Assembly (NCBI GenBank): GCA_029582155.1
Contig: CM055899.1
Location: 81,995,556 to 82,059,555, forward strand
Direction: 5' to 3'
Source of the DNA: Panopea generosa
Lineage: Eukaryota > Mollusca > Bivalvia > Adapedonta > Hiatellidae
DNA length: 64,000 nt
Positions 37,101 to 41,114 of the stretch are shown piece by piece; position 1 is the first letter of the stretch; the number at the start of each line of letters is the position of its first letter. The position numbers were made by a program, and so were the translations under genes. The notes beneath the pieces were generated by a model. It was not told the DNA's origin and made no database searches. It saw nothing but the letters and a program-made list of their open reading frames with translations.

Positions 37101-40004
37101 CTGACAAAGACAAGAGCTCACTGACATAGATGAGAGCTCACTGACATTAACAAGAGCTCACTGACAAAAAACAATAGCTCACTGACATAGAGCTCACTGA
37201 CATAGACGAAAGCTCACTGACATAAACAAGAACTCACTGACATAAAAAGAGCTAACTGACATAAACCAGTGTTCAGTGGCACACTAGACCTACAGCAAGG
37301 CTAACTCACTTATGAGCACTCACTAGCTCAATACAACTGAACCCTCAATAACAAGCGTACACTAGACCATGGGTCAGCTCAATGTCATAAAACGAGCGCT
37401 AGGTAGCTTGTATACATACACTATCTCAATAATGAGAGCTAACTGTCAAAACTACAAGTGAATGTTCAACAAGTAAACAGTCGTATAGGAAGATACTGCA
37501 CTAACGAAAGGAGCCAGCAATGATAATTATAACGGCAGCACAAATTGTTGAGTGAATCATTAGTATTATACAGCCAGGTAACCCTTTATACTATATTGTA
37601 TCTAAACCCTATATTCTTCTATGTTTTTACGATGTTAATCTGTCTGTGGTAAATGGAGAACTGACTTTTTTTAGGCCGGGTGGTTATTCATACCCATTTA
37701 AAAGATGTGGCTCTCTGCATCGTGCTCTGAAACACAAAGGAACCAATTGGCAGGGTTCTTGTCCAAAAATTAATAGTACCGAAGCGAAACTGGGTTCAAA
37801 GTAAATTCACTTCCGACACGTAAGTAAAACGATTTATTGAGTATTGAGGTACACTAAATCGATTTTTTTTATTAACTAAATGTTTGTTAATCATTGTAGC
37901 TTTATTCTTTATGTCTGTTAAGGCCATACCGGTATATTGTTTATTGTTCAGAAAATATATGTCTTAGCCAGATCTTGTAACAGAAAATATCACACCTGGT
38001 TTCTTAAATTATTATTCTTGTCACAATGATAAAATACAGATTTACCAATAAGCTCATGAATACAGATCAAAAGACAGAAAAAAATTTGTTATAATAATGA
38101 AAATATTTTTTAATTCAAATAGATGATGATTTTTTAGCTGGTGATGACATAATTGTATATATTTAATTTATTGTATACGTTCCTTTTTGATATCATAAAC
38201 CAACACATTGATGACCCATCAAATGCATTAACATAGTTGCTATGTTAGTTGCAACAGAAGTCTTCCATATAACCTCATTACTAATTAGACCATAAAATCA
38301 TACTAAACAAAATATTTGAAAGACAGATGAAAGTCATTTTATAATAACCAACCTGTGGTTGATAGATAGAAATAAATAAATGAACAAACAACAAGGGTAG
38401 CCTGACTTACACTTTTGAGATGACCCCCATATACAAGTCACGCGCACGGCTAAATACAGTACCCGAGCGTGTTTCAAAAGCTTATTAAAATGATTTTTCA
38501 TTTTGATTTTTGGTACATGTGCATATTTTATAGTTCATCAAAATTTTAGAAATAAAAAATAAAATCCTTCCGCCCTCCCCGTTTTTAAGAAAAATTTGAA
38601 TGATAATCTAGCAATCAATTTATAATGGCCTTACTCAAACAGTTGCACTTCTTATAAATGTAAACATTACTGGACTGGCGCTCAACTGTTTTAAGGTAAT
38701 CAAGTATTTTGTAGGTTGCACTGAATTGTATATCAGTAAAATAGATTCATGCAATACCCAGATGGTTGGTATGAACTATAAAATCTACAAATGTATCTGT
38801 AACTAGCTTTTGAAACAATGTTCCAGTTCCATACTCTTAGTGGTGTGTGTGACTGTTTTAAAAATTATAATGTGTTTGTGACCAAATCGATGAAATCCTG
38901 AATTGTACGTTAATCTGAAATCGTGGTATTGAGCCCACAATTTTGATTTTCCCTGCATTTCACCAAAACAAATGGTGGCCATATAAAATTGTTGCTTGGG
39001 ACGCTGAAGTGGATTATTTTACTAATGCGCAGAAGGCGTCTGCATTTCATGTCATTTTAATGTAAATTGTATGCTTTGACTACCGCATATTTTATTTGTT
39101 TTTCCTCTCGGTTTGATAGAACAAAAATTGCAATAAAATCAAATTTGGATCTCTACCTCCTGTGCAATGCCAATTGCATTTTGAAACTTTCAGAACTATT
39201 TTATCTGTCGGAGGAAATGAAATCGCAGTCATCAGTTTAACAAAGATTATAGAACAAAATCATAAATGTTCTACATGATCACTATAGAAGGCTTCGCCTT
39301 CAAATAAATGAAACATGTCATTTAATTACATCTATGTCACTACAATACACCCATAGAGGTCACAATTTAGCGGACAGAATGTTGGCCAGTTCAATCGCAG
39401 GTTCACCTATCTCATCAAACTGTTATTGATTAATCGTTTGTTTACACATTTATCATCACTTTAGTGCCATCAGAGTCGTAACAGCGATTAGTTAACCTAA
39501 CCATTGTTTCCTGGGATCTTGGAAGTTTAACCAGTACTGAAGCACAACCCATCTCTATAAGTCATTGATAATTTTCCAGCTTGAATCAGCGCTGAGAGAT
39601 AAATGATAAAGAGATGCAATAATGTATATCAATCATTACGGAGACTGTGTCTGAGCGGTGATTCGAATTTGCGGCCACTGGATTGATTCAAACTATGAAA
39701 ATATACTTTGACCAGTTTGATAGGTAAATACATTTATGATACTGTCACGTACTTACTTATATATGGAAGCTGTGTATGCATGTCTTACTTCGTGCAAAGT
39801 TAAATGTGTTTTGTGGTTTATTTACATACCGCGAAAACACACGACAAACATTGTAATCTATATCAATGCATTAAAATTACCTCTATCATTGACAATAAAG
39901 CATTGTTTAACTGGGCCATATTCTGAAAACTGATCTTCGAGTTTTTCTTTTGTTACAGAAAACGGCAAGTTCCTCACAAACAAAGTTTTGCATTCCCTGG
40001 ACAT
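1057..40004 (-). CDS. RBM28: RBM28-like nucleolar RNA-binding protein, 16 visible exons, 3' end missing
   Basis: The family (RBM28 in vertebrates, Nop4 in yeast) acts in the nucleolus in large-subunit ribosome assembly and associates with spliceosomal snRNPs. I joined 16 minus-strand exons across 15 GT-AG introns; phases agree at every junction and the sum is exactly 640 codons. Domains: RRM1 about 7-80 ([17 protein letters not shown]); lysine/glutamate linker 83-124; an additional RRM-like fold about 140-210; RRM2 about 227-302 ([27 protein letters not shown]); acidic linker 315-398; RRM3 about 410-492 (TLFIRNLSF; GMGFVKF); RNLYLAREG near 508-516; RRM4 from about 557 ([16 protein letters not shown]) to [11 protein letters not shown] at 640. 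The human protein continues for over 150 residues past this point, so the gene probably extends beyond the left edge. The start ATG has A at -3 and an in-frame TGA two codons upstream. Identification is firm; exon borders rest on splice consensus and reading frame only. Confidence 0.95.
1207..1758. other. Intron 15, no feature seen
   Basis: AT-rich spacer with no repeat or ORF that I recognise. Confidence 0.6.
1759..1914 (-). CDS. RBM28: RBM28 exon 15 (residues 539-590)
   Basis: It encodes [20 protein letters not shown], then [15 protein letters not shown]: the first half of RRM4. Acceptor ACTGTAG; donor GTAATA. A duplicated 11-bp CAGTATATGTA motif lies directly at the acceptor. Confidence 0.94.
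2049..2213 (+). mobile_element. SINE-like retroposon (family S5)
   Basis: Contains CAGTATAATGTCACTGGGTG, a GACTGAAAAATTGTTGAAAG core and ends in (CAA)n. This arrangement resembles an interspersed family widespread in molluscs. Diverged minus-strand copies lie near 13,140-13,280 and 5,955-6,055. Confidence 0.6.
2552..2689 (-). mobile_element. tRNA-derived SINE (family S4)
   Basis: The reverse strand begins with a tRNA-like head: an A-box like GGTCAAGTGGTAGAGC and a B-box like GTGGGTTCAATCC. The same family lies at 5,000-5,136, with the shared tail GTGTTGCTCAAGGACAC. Confidence 0.7.
3189..3253 (-). CDS. RBM28: RBM28 exon 14 (residues 517-538)
   Basis: It encodes [20 protein letters not shown] plus MK, which continues the LYLAREG segment as in the human protein. 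Acceptor TTTTCAG; donor GTAAAT. Confidence 0.94.
3254..3447. other. Intron 13 spacer, no feature seen
   Basis: Short AT-rich spacer; the plus-strand ORF running through it is the shadow of exon 14. Confidence 0.5.
3448..3630 (+). mobile_element. tRNA-derived SINE (family S2)
   Basis: A degenerate tRNA head with a B-box like GGGTTCAATCCCC is followed by CCCAATGCCTATAAAAAAAT and a GGAAGTGGACTCAAGAGCGG body. The body matches copies at 31,995-32,185 and, more weakly, 18,637-18,815. Confidence 0.65.
3631..4999. other. Intron 13, mostly featureless
   Basis: About 1.4 kb of AT-rich sequence. A CA-rich stretch near 4,005-4,075 is simple sequence. I see no exon or repeat family. Confidence 0.55.
5000..5136 (-). 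mobile_element. tRNA-derived SINE (family S4)
   Basis: The reverse strand shows a tRNA-like head (TAGTAGAGCATC; GTCGTGGGCTCG) and the same tail as the copy at 2,552-2,689. It ends about 70 bp past the exon 13 donor. Confidence 0.7.
5207..5404 (-). CDS. RBM28: RBM28 exon 13 (residues 451-516)
   Basis: RNP1 of RRM3 (GMGFVKF), the closing strand ([19 protein letters not shown]), a lysine-rich stretch and RNLYLAREG, a segment shared by RBM28/Nop4 proteins. Acceptor TTTCCAG; donor GTATGT. Confidence 0.95.
5600..5838 (-). mobile_element. tRNA-derived SINE with Leu/Ser-type head (family S3)
   Basis: On the reverse strand the head reads TGGCTGAGTGCTCTAAGGC, a Leu/Ser-type A-box region, followed by a long variable segment and the B-box GGTTCGAGTC. 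The body continues to GGTGTTAAACCCCATTG. Other copies: 7,045-7,292 and 47,490-47,655. Confidence 0.75.
5955..6055 (-). mobile_element. Fragment of retroposon family S5
   Basis: Diverged reverse-strand match to the 2,049-2,213 element (AAGCACCGTC end, GGTATGGTACCTCACC). Boundaries are approximate. Confidence 0.4.
6144..6438 (+). mobile_element. tRNA-derived SINE, full-length reference copy (family S1)
   Basis: The tRNA-like head has the A-box TTAGCTCAGTCGTTAGCG and the B-box GTCGTGATTTCAAACCC. The body runs ACAATCTCCGTGATGGTTG to ATTAGCCCTCGATGGCAT, and the tail is (AATC)n. It lies in intron 12. Other copies: 6,885-7,030, 8,781-11,235, 23,690-23,945, 29,855-30,055, 30,850-31,145, 39,465-39,690, 50,435-50,515. 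Confidence 0.85.
6550..6659 (-). CDS. RBM28: RBM28 exon 12 (residues 414-450)
   Basis: It encodes [20 protein letters not shown] and on to DHNTEHSKG: helix 1 and strand 2 of RRM3. The TEHSKG segment is a good RBM28 signature. Acceptor TTTCAG; donor GTTGGT. Confidence 0.94.
6885..7030 (+). mobile_element. Decayed S1 SINE fragment
   Basis: Weak match to the S1 B-box region (GGTTATGAGCTTAAATTCC) and the following body (CTCTGTAATGATTG). Both ends are eroded. Confidence 0.5.
7045..7292 (-). mobile_element. tRNA-derived SINE (family S3)
   Basis: A close copy of 5,600-5,838. The reverse-strand head TGGCCAAGTGGTCTAGGGC is even closer to a Leu/Ser tRNA A-box region, and the B-box is GTAGGTTTGAGTCC. 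Confidence 0.75.
7498..8160 (+). mobile_element. Short-inverted-repeat element (family D), complete copy
   Basis: It starts ACAAGAGGCCCAAGA and ends TTTAGCCAGTAGAGCTAA. CTCTACTGGC near the left end and GCCAGTAGAG near the right end are inverted, as in a MITE. There are two internal tandem-like segments (TCTAAGGTCTAGGCCTTGAA type). Other copies: 26,932-29,200 (split) and 32,422-32,930 (right end lost). Confidence 0.7.
8340..8385 (-). CDS. RBM28: RBM28 exon 11 (residues 399-413)
   Basis: A 46-bp micro-exon encoding [15 protein letters not shown], the start of RRM3. It was found because exon 12 needs a two-base donor phase and an RNP2 strand; acceptor TTTTACAG and donor GTACAG fit exactly. Confidence 0.92.
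8386..8780. other. Intron 10 spacer, no feature seen
   Basis: AT-rich sequence between the SINE-derived array and exon 11. Confidence 0.55.
8781..11235 (+). mobile_element. S1 SINE expanded internally by a minisatellite
   Basis: The left edge (AAGCTCAGTCAATAGTGTG) matches the S1 tRNA A-box region. The right edge, from about 11,045 (GGGTCATGAGCTCCAGTCC, then CTCTCACTGATTCAAGTAGG), matches the S1 B-box and body. Between them is the 34-bp array, so the array grew inside one SINE copy. Confidence 0.8.
8795..11050 (+). repeat. 34-bp minisatellite, about 66 copies
   Basis: The unit is GGCAGTCAGTAGTGTGTATG followed by ACTGTCAATGCAAG, with ATTG/CCCA/TCCA variants and a few 35-bp units. It corresponds to the S1 tRNA segment between the A-box and the B-box. 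The segment from 9,822 to about 10,088 recurs almost exactly at 10,197, 375 bp on. Confidence 0.95.
11236..11506. other. Intron 10 spacer, no feature seen
   Basis: AT-rich with short poly-T runs; nothing recognised. Confidence 0.5.
11507..11758 (-). CDS. RBM28: RBM28 exon 10 (acidic linker, residues 315-398)
   Basis: An 84-residue exon that is almost entirely Asp, Glu and Ser with a short basic end (KNKPKKK). The same position in vertebrate RBM28 is also acidic. Asp/Ser-Asp/Glu runs look like casein kinase 2 sites (inference). Acceptor ATTACAG; donor GTAAAT. Confidence 0.92.
11930..12120. repeat. Interspersed repeat shared with 35,225-35,395
   Basis: Both places carry poly-A/T runs, then CATAGCAGGAATGT, a C-rich break and AATGCACAATA. 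The family is unknown. Confidence 0.5.
12121..13036. other. Intron 9, no feature seen
   Basis: AT-rich spacer; the 90-codon minus-strand ORF here has no recognisable domain and looks like chance. Confidence 0.5.
13037..13102 (-). CDS. RBM28: RBM28 exon 9 (residues 293-314)
   Basis: It encodes [15 protein letters not shown], the last strand of RRM2, which is strongly conserved in RBM28. Acceptor AACTAG; donor GTTTGT. Confidence 0.94.
13140..13280 (-). mobile_element. Retroposon family S5, diverged copy
   Basis: The reverse strand matches the element at 2,049-2,213 (GTGGGGTATC; AGTGTTGCAATGCTC). It is within 40 bp of the exon 9 acceptor. Confidence 0.5.
13690..15175 (+). mobile_element. CTTGACC-type element (family B), left end degraded
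   Basis: It starts with TGTCACATCCCCCCAAATGG and the motif GGTAGCGATGTATCTATGAA. It continues as diverged units containing TGACCTTGACCTTTGAGG, TCATGTCATGTTGATCA and GACAAAGTTACAGACC. TGACCTTGA-type motifs at about 14,169, 14,297, 14,461, 14,630, 14,785 and 14,954 give a period of 130-170 bp. No ORF. Confidence 0.75.
15176..15994. other. Intron 8, no feature seen
   Basis: Very AT-rich sequence with no ORF or repeat that I recognise. Confidence 0.5.
15995..16087 (-). CDS. RBM28: RBM28 exon 8 (residues 262-292)
   Basis: It encodes [20 protein letters not shown] and the rest of helix 2: RNP1 of RRM2. Acceptor ATTTACAG; donor GTATGT. Confidence 0.94.
16088..17206. other. Intron 7, no feature seen
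   Basis: AT-rich; the 74-codon minus ORF near 16,340-16,560 has no domain I recognise. Confidence 0.5.
17207..17436. repeat. 32-bp tandem repeat, about 7 copies
   Basis: The unit is CACCATGTACACACAATAAT followed by ACACACAAGCTA. Copies are nearly identical, which suggests recent expansion. It starts 81 bp past the exon 7 donor. Confidence 0.95.
17517..17592 (-). CDS. RBM28: RBM28 exon 7 (residues 237-261)
   Basis: It encodes [20 protein letters not shown], helix 1 and strand 2 of RRM2. Acceptor ATTTGTAG; donor GTAGGT. A 3.77-kb transposon ends 92 bp upstream of the acceptor and a 32-bp tandem array starts 81 bp past the donor. Confidence 0.93.
17633..17684. repeat. Detached piece of the 94-bp satellite
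   Basis: ATCAATCTAGTAAAGTTAGTA at 17,664-17,684 is the end of one 94-bp satellite unit; the next unit resumes at 21,459 after the transposon. The two flanks join to give the intact unit. Confidence 0.8.
17718..17812 (+). repeat. Left subterminal 11-bp tandem array of the transposon
   Basis: About eight diverged copies of an 11-bp unit (GCAAACGGAGT to AGACGGAGCGC). It is followed by GAGTGCACTCAG palindromic motifs to about 17,990. Confidence 0.85.
18637..18815 (+). mobile_element. tRNA-derived SINE (family S2) inside the transposon
   Basis: Head: GGGTCAGTAGTACAGCGGAT with the B-box GGTCGTGAGTTTGACCC. The body is CCCGACCTCTCGAAACACAA, ending CAATCAAGCTAAATTAAATT. Confidence 0.7.
19129..19312. 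repeat. (AAT)n microsatellite, imperfect
   Basis: AATAAT runs with interruptions, most regular at 19,132-19,167. The isoleucine- and leucine-rich ORFs over it are artefacts of the repeat. Confidence 0.95.
19375..20245 (+). repeat. Diverged direct repeat inside the transposon
   Basis: A segment at about 19,395-19,510 (AATCAAAATGAAAATTACAC, CAATGGACCGATAAATCACC) recurs at about 20,120-20,240 (AATCAAAATGAAATCATACA, CAATAGACCGATAAGTCACC). A 73-codon AT-rich ORF lies between the copies. Confidence 0.6.
20392..20697 (+). other. 101-codon ORF inside the transposon, unrecognised
   Basis: Encodes a lysine-, tyrosine- and asparagine-rich protein starting [19 protein letters not shown] see no domain. 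In AT-rich DNA this length is possible by chance; it could be a remnant of the element's own coding region. Confidence 0.2.
21346..21430 (+). repeat. Right subterminal 11-bp tandem array of the transposon
   Basis: About seven copies of GAACGGAGCGC, then AAACTGAGCGC and AAACGGAGTGC. The repeat strand is the same as at the left end, although the outer termini are inverted. Confidence 0.9.
21459..22376. repeat. 94-bp satellite-like tandem array, about 10 copies
   Basis: The unit contains AATGCTGGTATGCTGGCAGT, AGCTGACCTTGGTCTTATAG and TTGTATATAACAATCTAGTA. Units start near 21,461, 21,553, 21,647, 21,740, 21,834 and on to 22,304. Because 94 is not a multiple of 3, the array yields overlapping stop-free minus-strand ORFs that I do not treat as genes. 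Confidence 0.95.
22409..22490. repeat. 42-bp direct duplication
   Basis: Two copies of a unit starting CAAGGACTTATATAGAAGGA, at 22,409 and 22,451. Confidence 0.9.
22491..23209. other. Intron 6 spacer, no feature seen
   Basis: AT-rich; a short S3-like phrase (CATGGCTGATTGGTCTAGGC near 22,988) may be a SINE relic. Confidence 0.45.
23210..23310 (-). CDS. RBM28: RBM28 exon 6 (residues 203-236)
   Basis: A linker rich in Q, S and K, then [10 protein letters not shown], the RNP2 of canonical RRM2. Acceptor GTTGTAG; donor GTATTG. The exon ends in phase 0. Confidence 0.93.
23690..23945 (-). mobile_element. tRNA-derived SINE (family S1)
   Basis: The reverse strand matches the S1 body (CACTGATTCAAGTGGGAAAG; CTTCCAAGATCCCAGGAAAG). 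The head is decayed. It lies in intron 5. Confidence 0.7.
23946..26931. other. Intron 5, mostly featureless
   Basis: About 3 kb of AT-rich DNA. It contains a poly-A run at 25,074-25,088 and the unrecognised ORF at 25,717-26,118, but no repeat family that I can name. Confidence 0.45.
25717..26118 (-). other. 133-codon ORF in intron 5, unrecognised
   Basis: The longest non-repetitive ORF in the window outside the gene and elements. It is Cys- and Phe-rich ([24 protein letters not shown]) and locally less AT-rich than its surroundings, with a plus-strand ORF overlapping it. I recognise no domain. It may be part of an interspersed repeat rather than a gene. Confidence 0.2.
27190..27620 (+). mobile_element. 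Partial family B element
   Basis: Units with GTGACCTTGACCTTTGAGGT and CGTCATGTCATCTTGATCAA, without the family's left end. Confidence 0.65.
27625..28862 (+). mobile_element. Family B element, both ends present
   Basis: The left end is CATAACCAGTAGGCAGTATA, followed by a TGACGTCA palindrome and a C-rich tract. The body has several CTTGACC units. The right end is GACGGACAGAGGCTG, ATTACTATATGCCACCC and a G-run. An inverted copy lies at 41,115-42,735. Confidence 0.75.
29568..29686 (-). CDS. RBM28: RBM28 exon 5 (residues 163-202), second half of extra RRM-like domain
   Basis: It encodes [20 protein letters not shown] then [10 protein letters not shown], which fits strand 2, strand 3 (a weak RNP1, SAHIKF) and helix 2 of an RRM. 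The acceptor AATCCAG was chosen because it keeps phase with exon 4; donor GTGAGA. Confidence 0.9.
29855..30055 (+). mobile_element. S1 SINE, head missing
   Basis: Body match from CATGACATTGCATCTC through GGATCCCAGGTAGGAGTGG to TTAACCCTTGATGACATAAA. Confidence 0.7.
30056..30849. other. Intron 4 spacer, no feature seen
   Basis: AT-rich, with poly-T runs near 30,118 and 30,154. Confidence 0.5.
30850..31145 (+). mobile_element. tRNA-derived SINE (family S1), near full length
   Basis: Head with TTAGCTTGGTCAGTTATGTG and the B-box GGTCATGAGTTTGAATCCC. The body closely follows 6,144-6,438 and ends in ATC-rich tail sequence; a short duplicated tail follows at 31,146-31,195. Confidence 0.8.
31560..31795 (+). 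mobile_element. SINE-like element (family S6)
   Basis: A B-box-like ACAGGTTCGATCC is followed by TTTCGGGTGAGACTTTAATC, AAGGTCCC and GGGCATGTAAAAGAACC, ending in (AAATG)n. The arrangement resembles a SINE core seen in many marine invertebrates. Confidence 0.6.
31995..32185 (+). mobile_element. tRNA-derived SINE (family S2)
   Basis: Head AGCGGAAGTGTAGTGGATAG with the B-box TAGGTTCAATCCCC. The body is CCCAATGCCTCTAAAAAAAA and GGAAGCGGATTCAAAAACGG. It lies in intron 4, near the exon 4 donor. Confidence 0.75.
32262..32376 (-). CDS. RBM28: RBM28 exon 4 (residues 125-162), first half of extra RRM-like domain
   Basis: It encodes [19 protein letters not shown], an RNP2-like strand and first helix that the human four-RRM protein does not have at this place. 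Donor GTAAGT; acceptor TTTCAG. A family-D repeat copy starts within about 50 bp of the acceptor on the intron side. Confidence 0.93.
32422..32930 (+). mobile_element. Family D element, right end lost
   Basis: It starts ACAAAAGAGGCCCAAGAG with CTCTACTGAC and holds two copies of the TCTAGGCCTTGAACTTTCAG segment. It breaks off before the right inverted repeat. Confidence 0.7.
33329..33542. mobile_element. 214-bp MITE with CAGTGGCGTAGC-type ends
   Basis: The left end CAGCGGCGTAGCTG and the inverted right end CAGCTACGCCACTG differ at one base. TCAAT flanks both sides (33,324-33,328; 33,543-33,547). CAGTGGCGTAGC-like ends are typical of hAT-type elements, but a 5-bp duplication is not the usual 8, so the class is open. 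Confidence 0.7.
33548..34069. other. Intron 3 spacer, no feature seen
   Basis: AT-rich; nothing recognised. Confidence 0.5.
34070..34250 (+). mobile_element. tRNA-like SINE (family S7), single copy in window
   Basis: A-box-like GTAGTCCAATGGCAAAGC and B-box-like CACGGGTTTGATTCCCC are followed by a 100-bp body. It is not a real tRNA gene because the acceptor and anticodon arms do not pair. Confidence 0.55.
34639..34841 (-). CDS. RBM28: RBM28 exon 3 (residues 57-124)
   Basis: It completes RRM1 ([12 protein letters not shown], last strand) and continues into a lysine-rich then glutamate-rich linker ([15 protein letters not shown] onward). The basic stretch is a likely nuclear or nucleolar targeting signal. 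Donor GTATAT; acceptor TTTTGTAG. Confidence 0.94.
35225..35395. repeat. Interspersed repeat shared with 11,930-12,120
   Basis: Shared CCATAGCAGGAATGTATCCC and AATGCACAATA motifs; no ORF. Confidence 0.5.
35396..36184. other. Intron 2, no feature seen
   Basis: AT-rich; the short plus-strand ORFs here have no recognisable composition. Confidence 0.5.
36185..36230 (-). CDS. RBM28: RBM28 exon 2 (residues 42-57)
   Basis: A 46-bp exon with acceptor TTTTTCAG and donor GTATTT. It supplies the RNP1 of RRM1 (RGLGYVTF). It is too short to be seen as an ORF; it is supported by phase with exons 1 and 3 and by the RRM motif. Confidence 0.92.
36695..37270. repeat. 20-bp GAGCTCACTGACATAAACAA tandem array
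   Basis: About 27 units alternating between CATAGACGA, CATAAACAA and CAAAAAACAA variants after GAGCTCACTGA. Order is irregular and unit length varies from 16 to 23 bp. It lies in intron 1, about 0.5 kb from exon 2. Confidence 0.95.
37271..38975. other. Intron 1, mostly featureless
   Basis: AT-rich. The first 200 bp after the array are degenerate versions of its unit; after that I see nothing. Confidence 0.5.
38980..39310. repeat. Interspersed repeat shared with 54,070-54,450
   Basis: Both copies carry GGAAATTGTATGCTT or TGTAAATTGTATGCTTTG, then TTGCATTTTGAAACTT, an ACTATTTTATC stretch and a GAAGGCTTCGCCTTC-like end. The family is unknown; there is no ORF. Confidence 0.55.
39465..39690 (-). 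mobile_element. tRNA-derived SINE (family S1)
   Basis: The reverse strand carries the S1 body and the head (TGGCCGCAAATTCGAATCAC). It lies in intron 1, about 190 bp from exon 1. Confidence 0.7.
39881..40004 (-). CDS. RBM28: RBM28 exon 1 (start codon, residues 1-41)
   Basis: The ATG is at 40,002-40,004. The exon encodes the first beta-strand and helix of RRM1 (TLFVRNLPF, residues 7-15) and ends one base into codon 42 before a GTAATT donor. An in-frame TGA precedes the ATG by two codons, so no longer N-terminus is possible in this frame without an upstream intron. Confidence 0.93.
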
Positions 40005-40014
40005 ATTTCACTCC

Positions 40015-40020
40015 CACGTG
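40015..40020. promoter_or_regulatory. CACGTG E-box next to the RBM28 start
   Basis: A perfect palindromic CACGTG, 10 bp upstream of the start codon. Myc/Max-type factors bind this hexamer and commonly drive ribosome-biogenesis genes, so its position fits the gene's role. One 6-mer can occur by chance, and no transcription start can be placed from sequence alone. Confidence 0.45.
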
Positions 40021-40662
40021 TTGTTGTTTTTATTTTTACGGTGATTCATAAGAACTTTTTTTCCGTAAAAACTGCGCGGTTGGCCAAATTTTAAGACCGG
40101 TGTCACGTTATATTCACTCATTCTATGGAAAGTCCACGCTTTCTGGGTGTACATTAATGCTTATTTATCTGGTGTTACTTTAAGCTTTCTTTTGATATTT
40201 AAATTATTTGTTTCATATACTTAAACTTGAAATTAGTAAAGGTAAGAAAAAATATTTCGACCAATAATATGTTTAAAATCGCATTCAAAATCGATCAATA
40301 TTGACAAAATGTGCGGTTTTATCCTCAATGTGCCTTAATTCTCGAAAGTTACTCAAGAAAGAAACAAGAAAACCTGGCAAAGCTCATTTGACATAATACA
40401 TTTTCAATCGGTCATATTGTCAAAGCTACCAATATAAGTTTTATTAGAAAGAAATGTATATCTTTCGGCGTCAAATGATTCTTTTCAAAACATAATACAC
40501 GAAAGATATCAAAAATACCAGTATGAATTCCTCACATTTGGTATACTATATTTTCAAACGCCGATACTTTAAAAGTTATCTTAATAAGCTTAGTTTGATA
40601 AATGTTCCTCCAAAATGTATCTATTTCCGAAAATCAACATTTCGCCGACATTGCTTCGGAAA
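40021..40662. promoter_or_regulatory. RBM28 upstream region
   Basis: The 640 bp between the start codon and the first upstream transposon should hold the promoter. Near the gene it contains GCGCGG and, on the minus strand, an A-rich TAAAAATAAAAAC. No clear TATA box or start site can be placed. Confidence 0.4.
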
Positions 40663-40903
40663 GGCCCCAGTTTCACTAAACATCTCACCATGAGATTTTC
40701 CTCAACTCAAACTTTTGAAATGCAGCCACTTGTTTTACATTAATCATGTTTGCATGTTATCCTTAACTAATGAGTAAAGATGTGTCCAGACTTCAGTTCT
40801 GTATGGTCATTCAGTGTATAATGAGTTCAAGTAATAATTTAGAAAAATTGAATTTTTGAGTTGAGGAAATTCTCAGCTTGAGATGTTTAGTGAAACCGGG
40901 CCC
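40663..40903. mobile_element. 241-bp MITE with long inverted ends
   Basis: The left GGCCCCAGTTTCACTAAACA pairs with the right TGTTTAGTGAAACCGGGCCC, and the match continues through TTTCCTCAACTCAAA for about 50 bp with few mismatches. The arms could form a hairpin. It is 0.66 kb upstream of the RBM28 start. Confidence 0.8.
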
Positions 40904-41114
40904 AGGACCCGAAATAAACAATGTTAATTATTTTATTTTATTTTATGATTGAGAATTGCAAGTTTAATATATCATTCAACAGTAAACATAAAAAGATATA
41001 TTTTTCATTGTGTTTTGAGGGAAATATAAGAGATTAAATCCAGGTATTTGTTTCACAATATTTTGCCTCGCTTTCGAAAAATATAATCGTTAATTTGCCA
41101 ACATACAAATCCTA

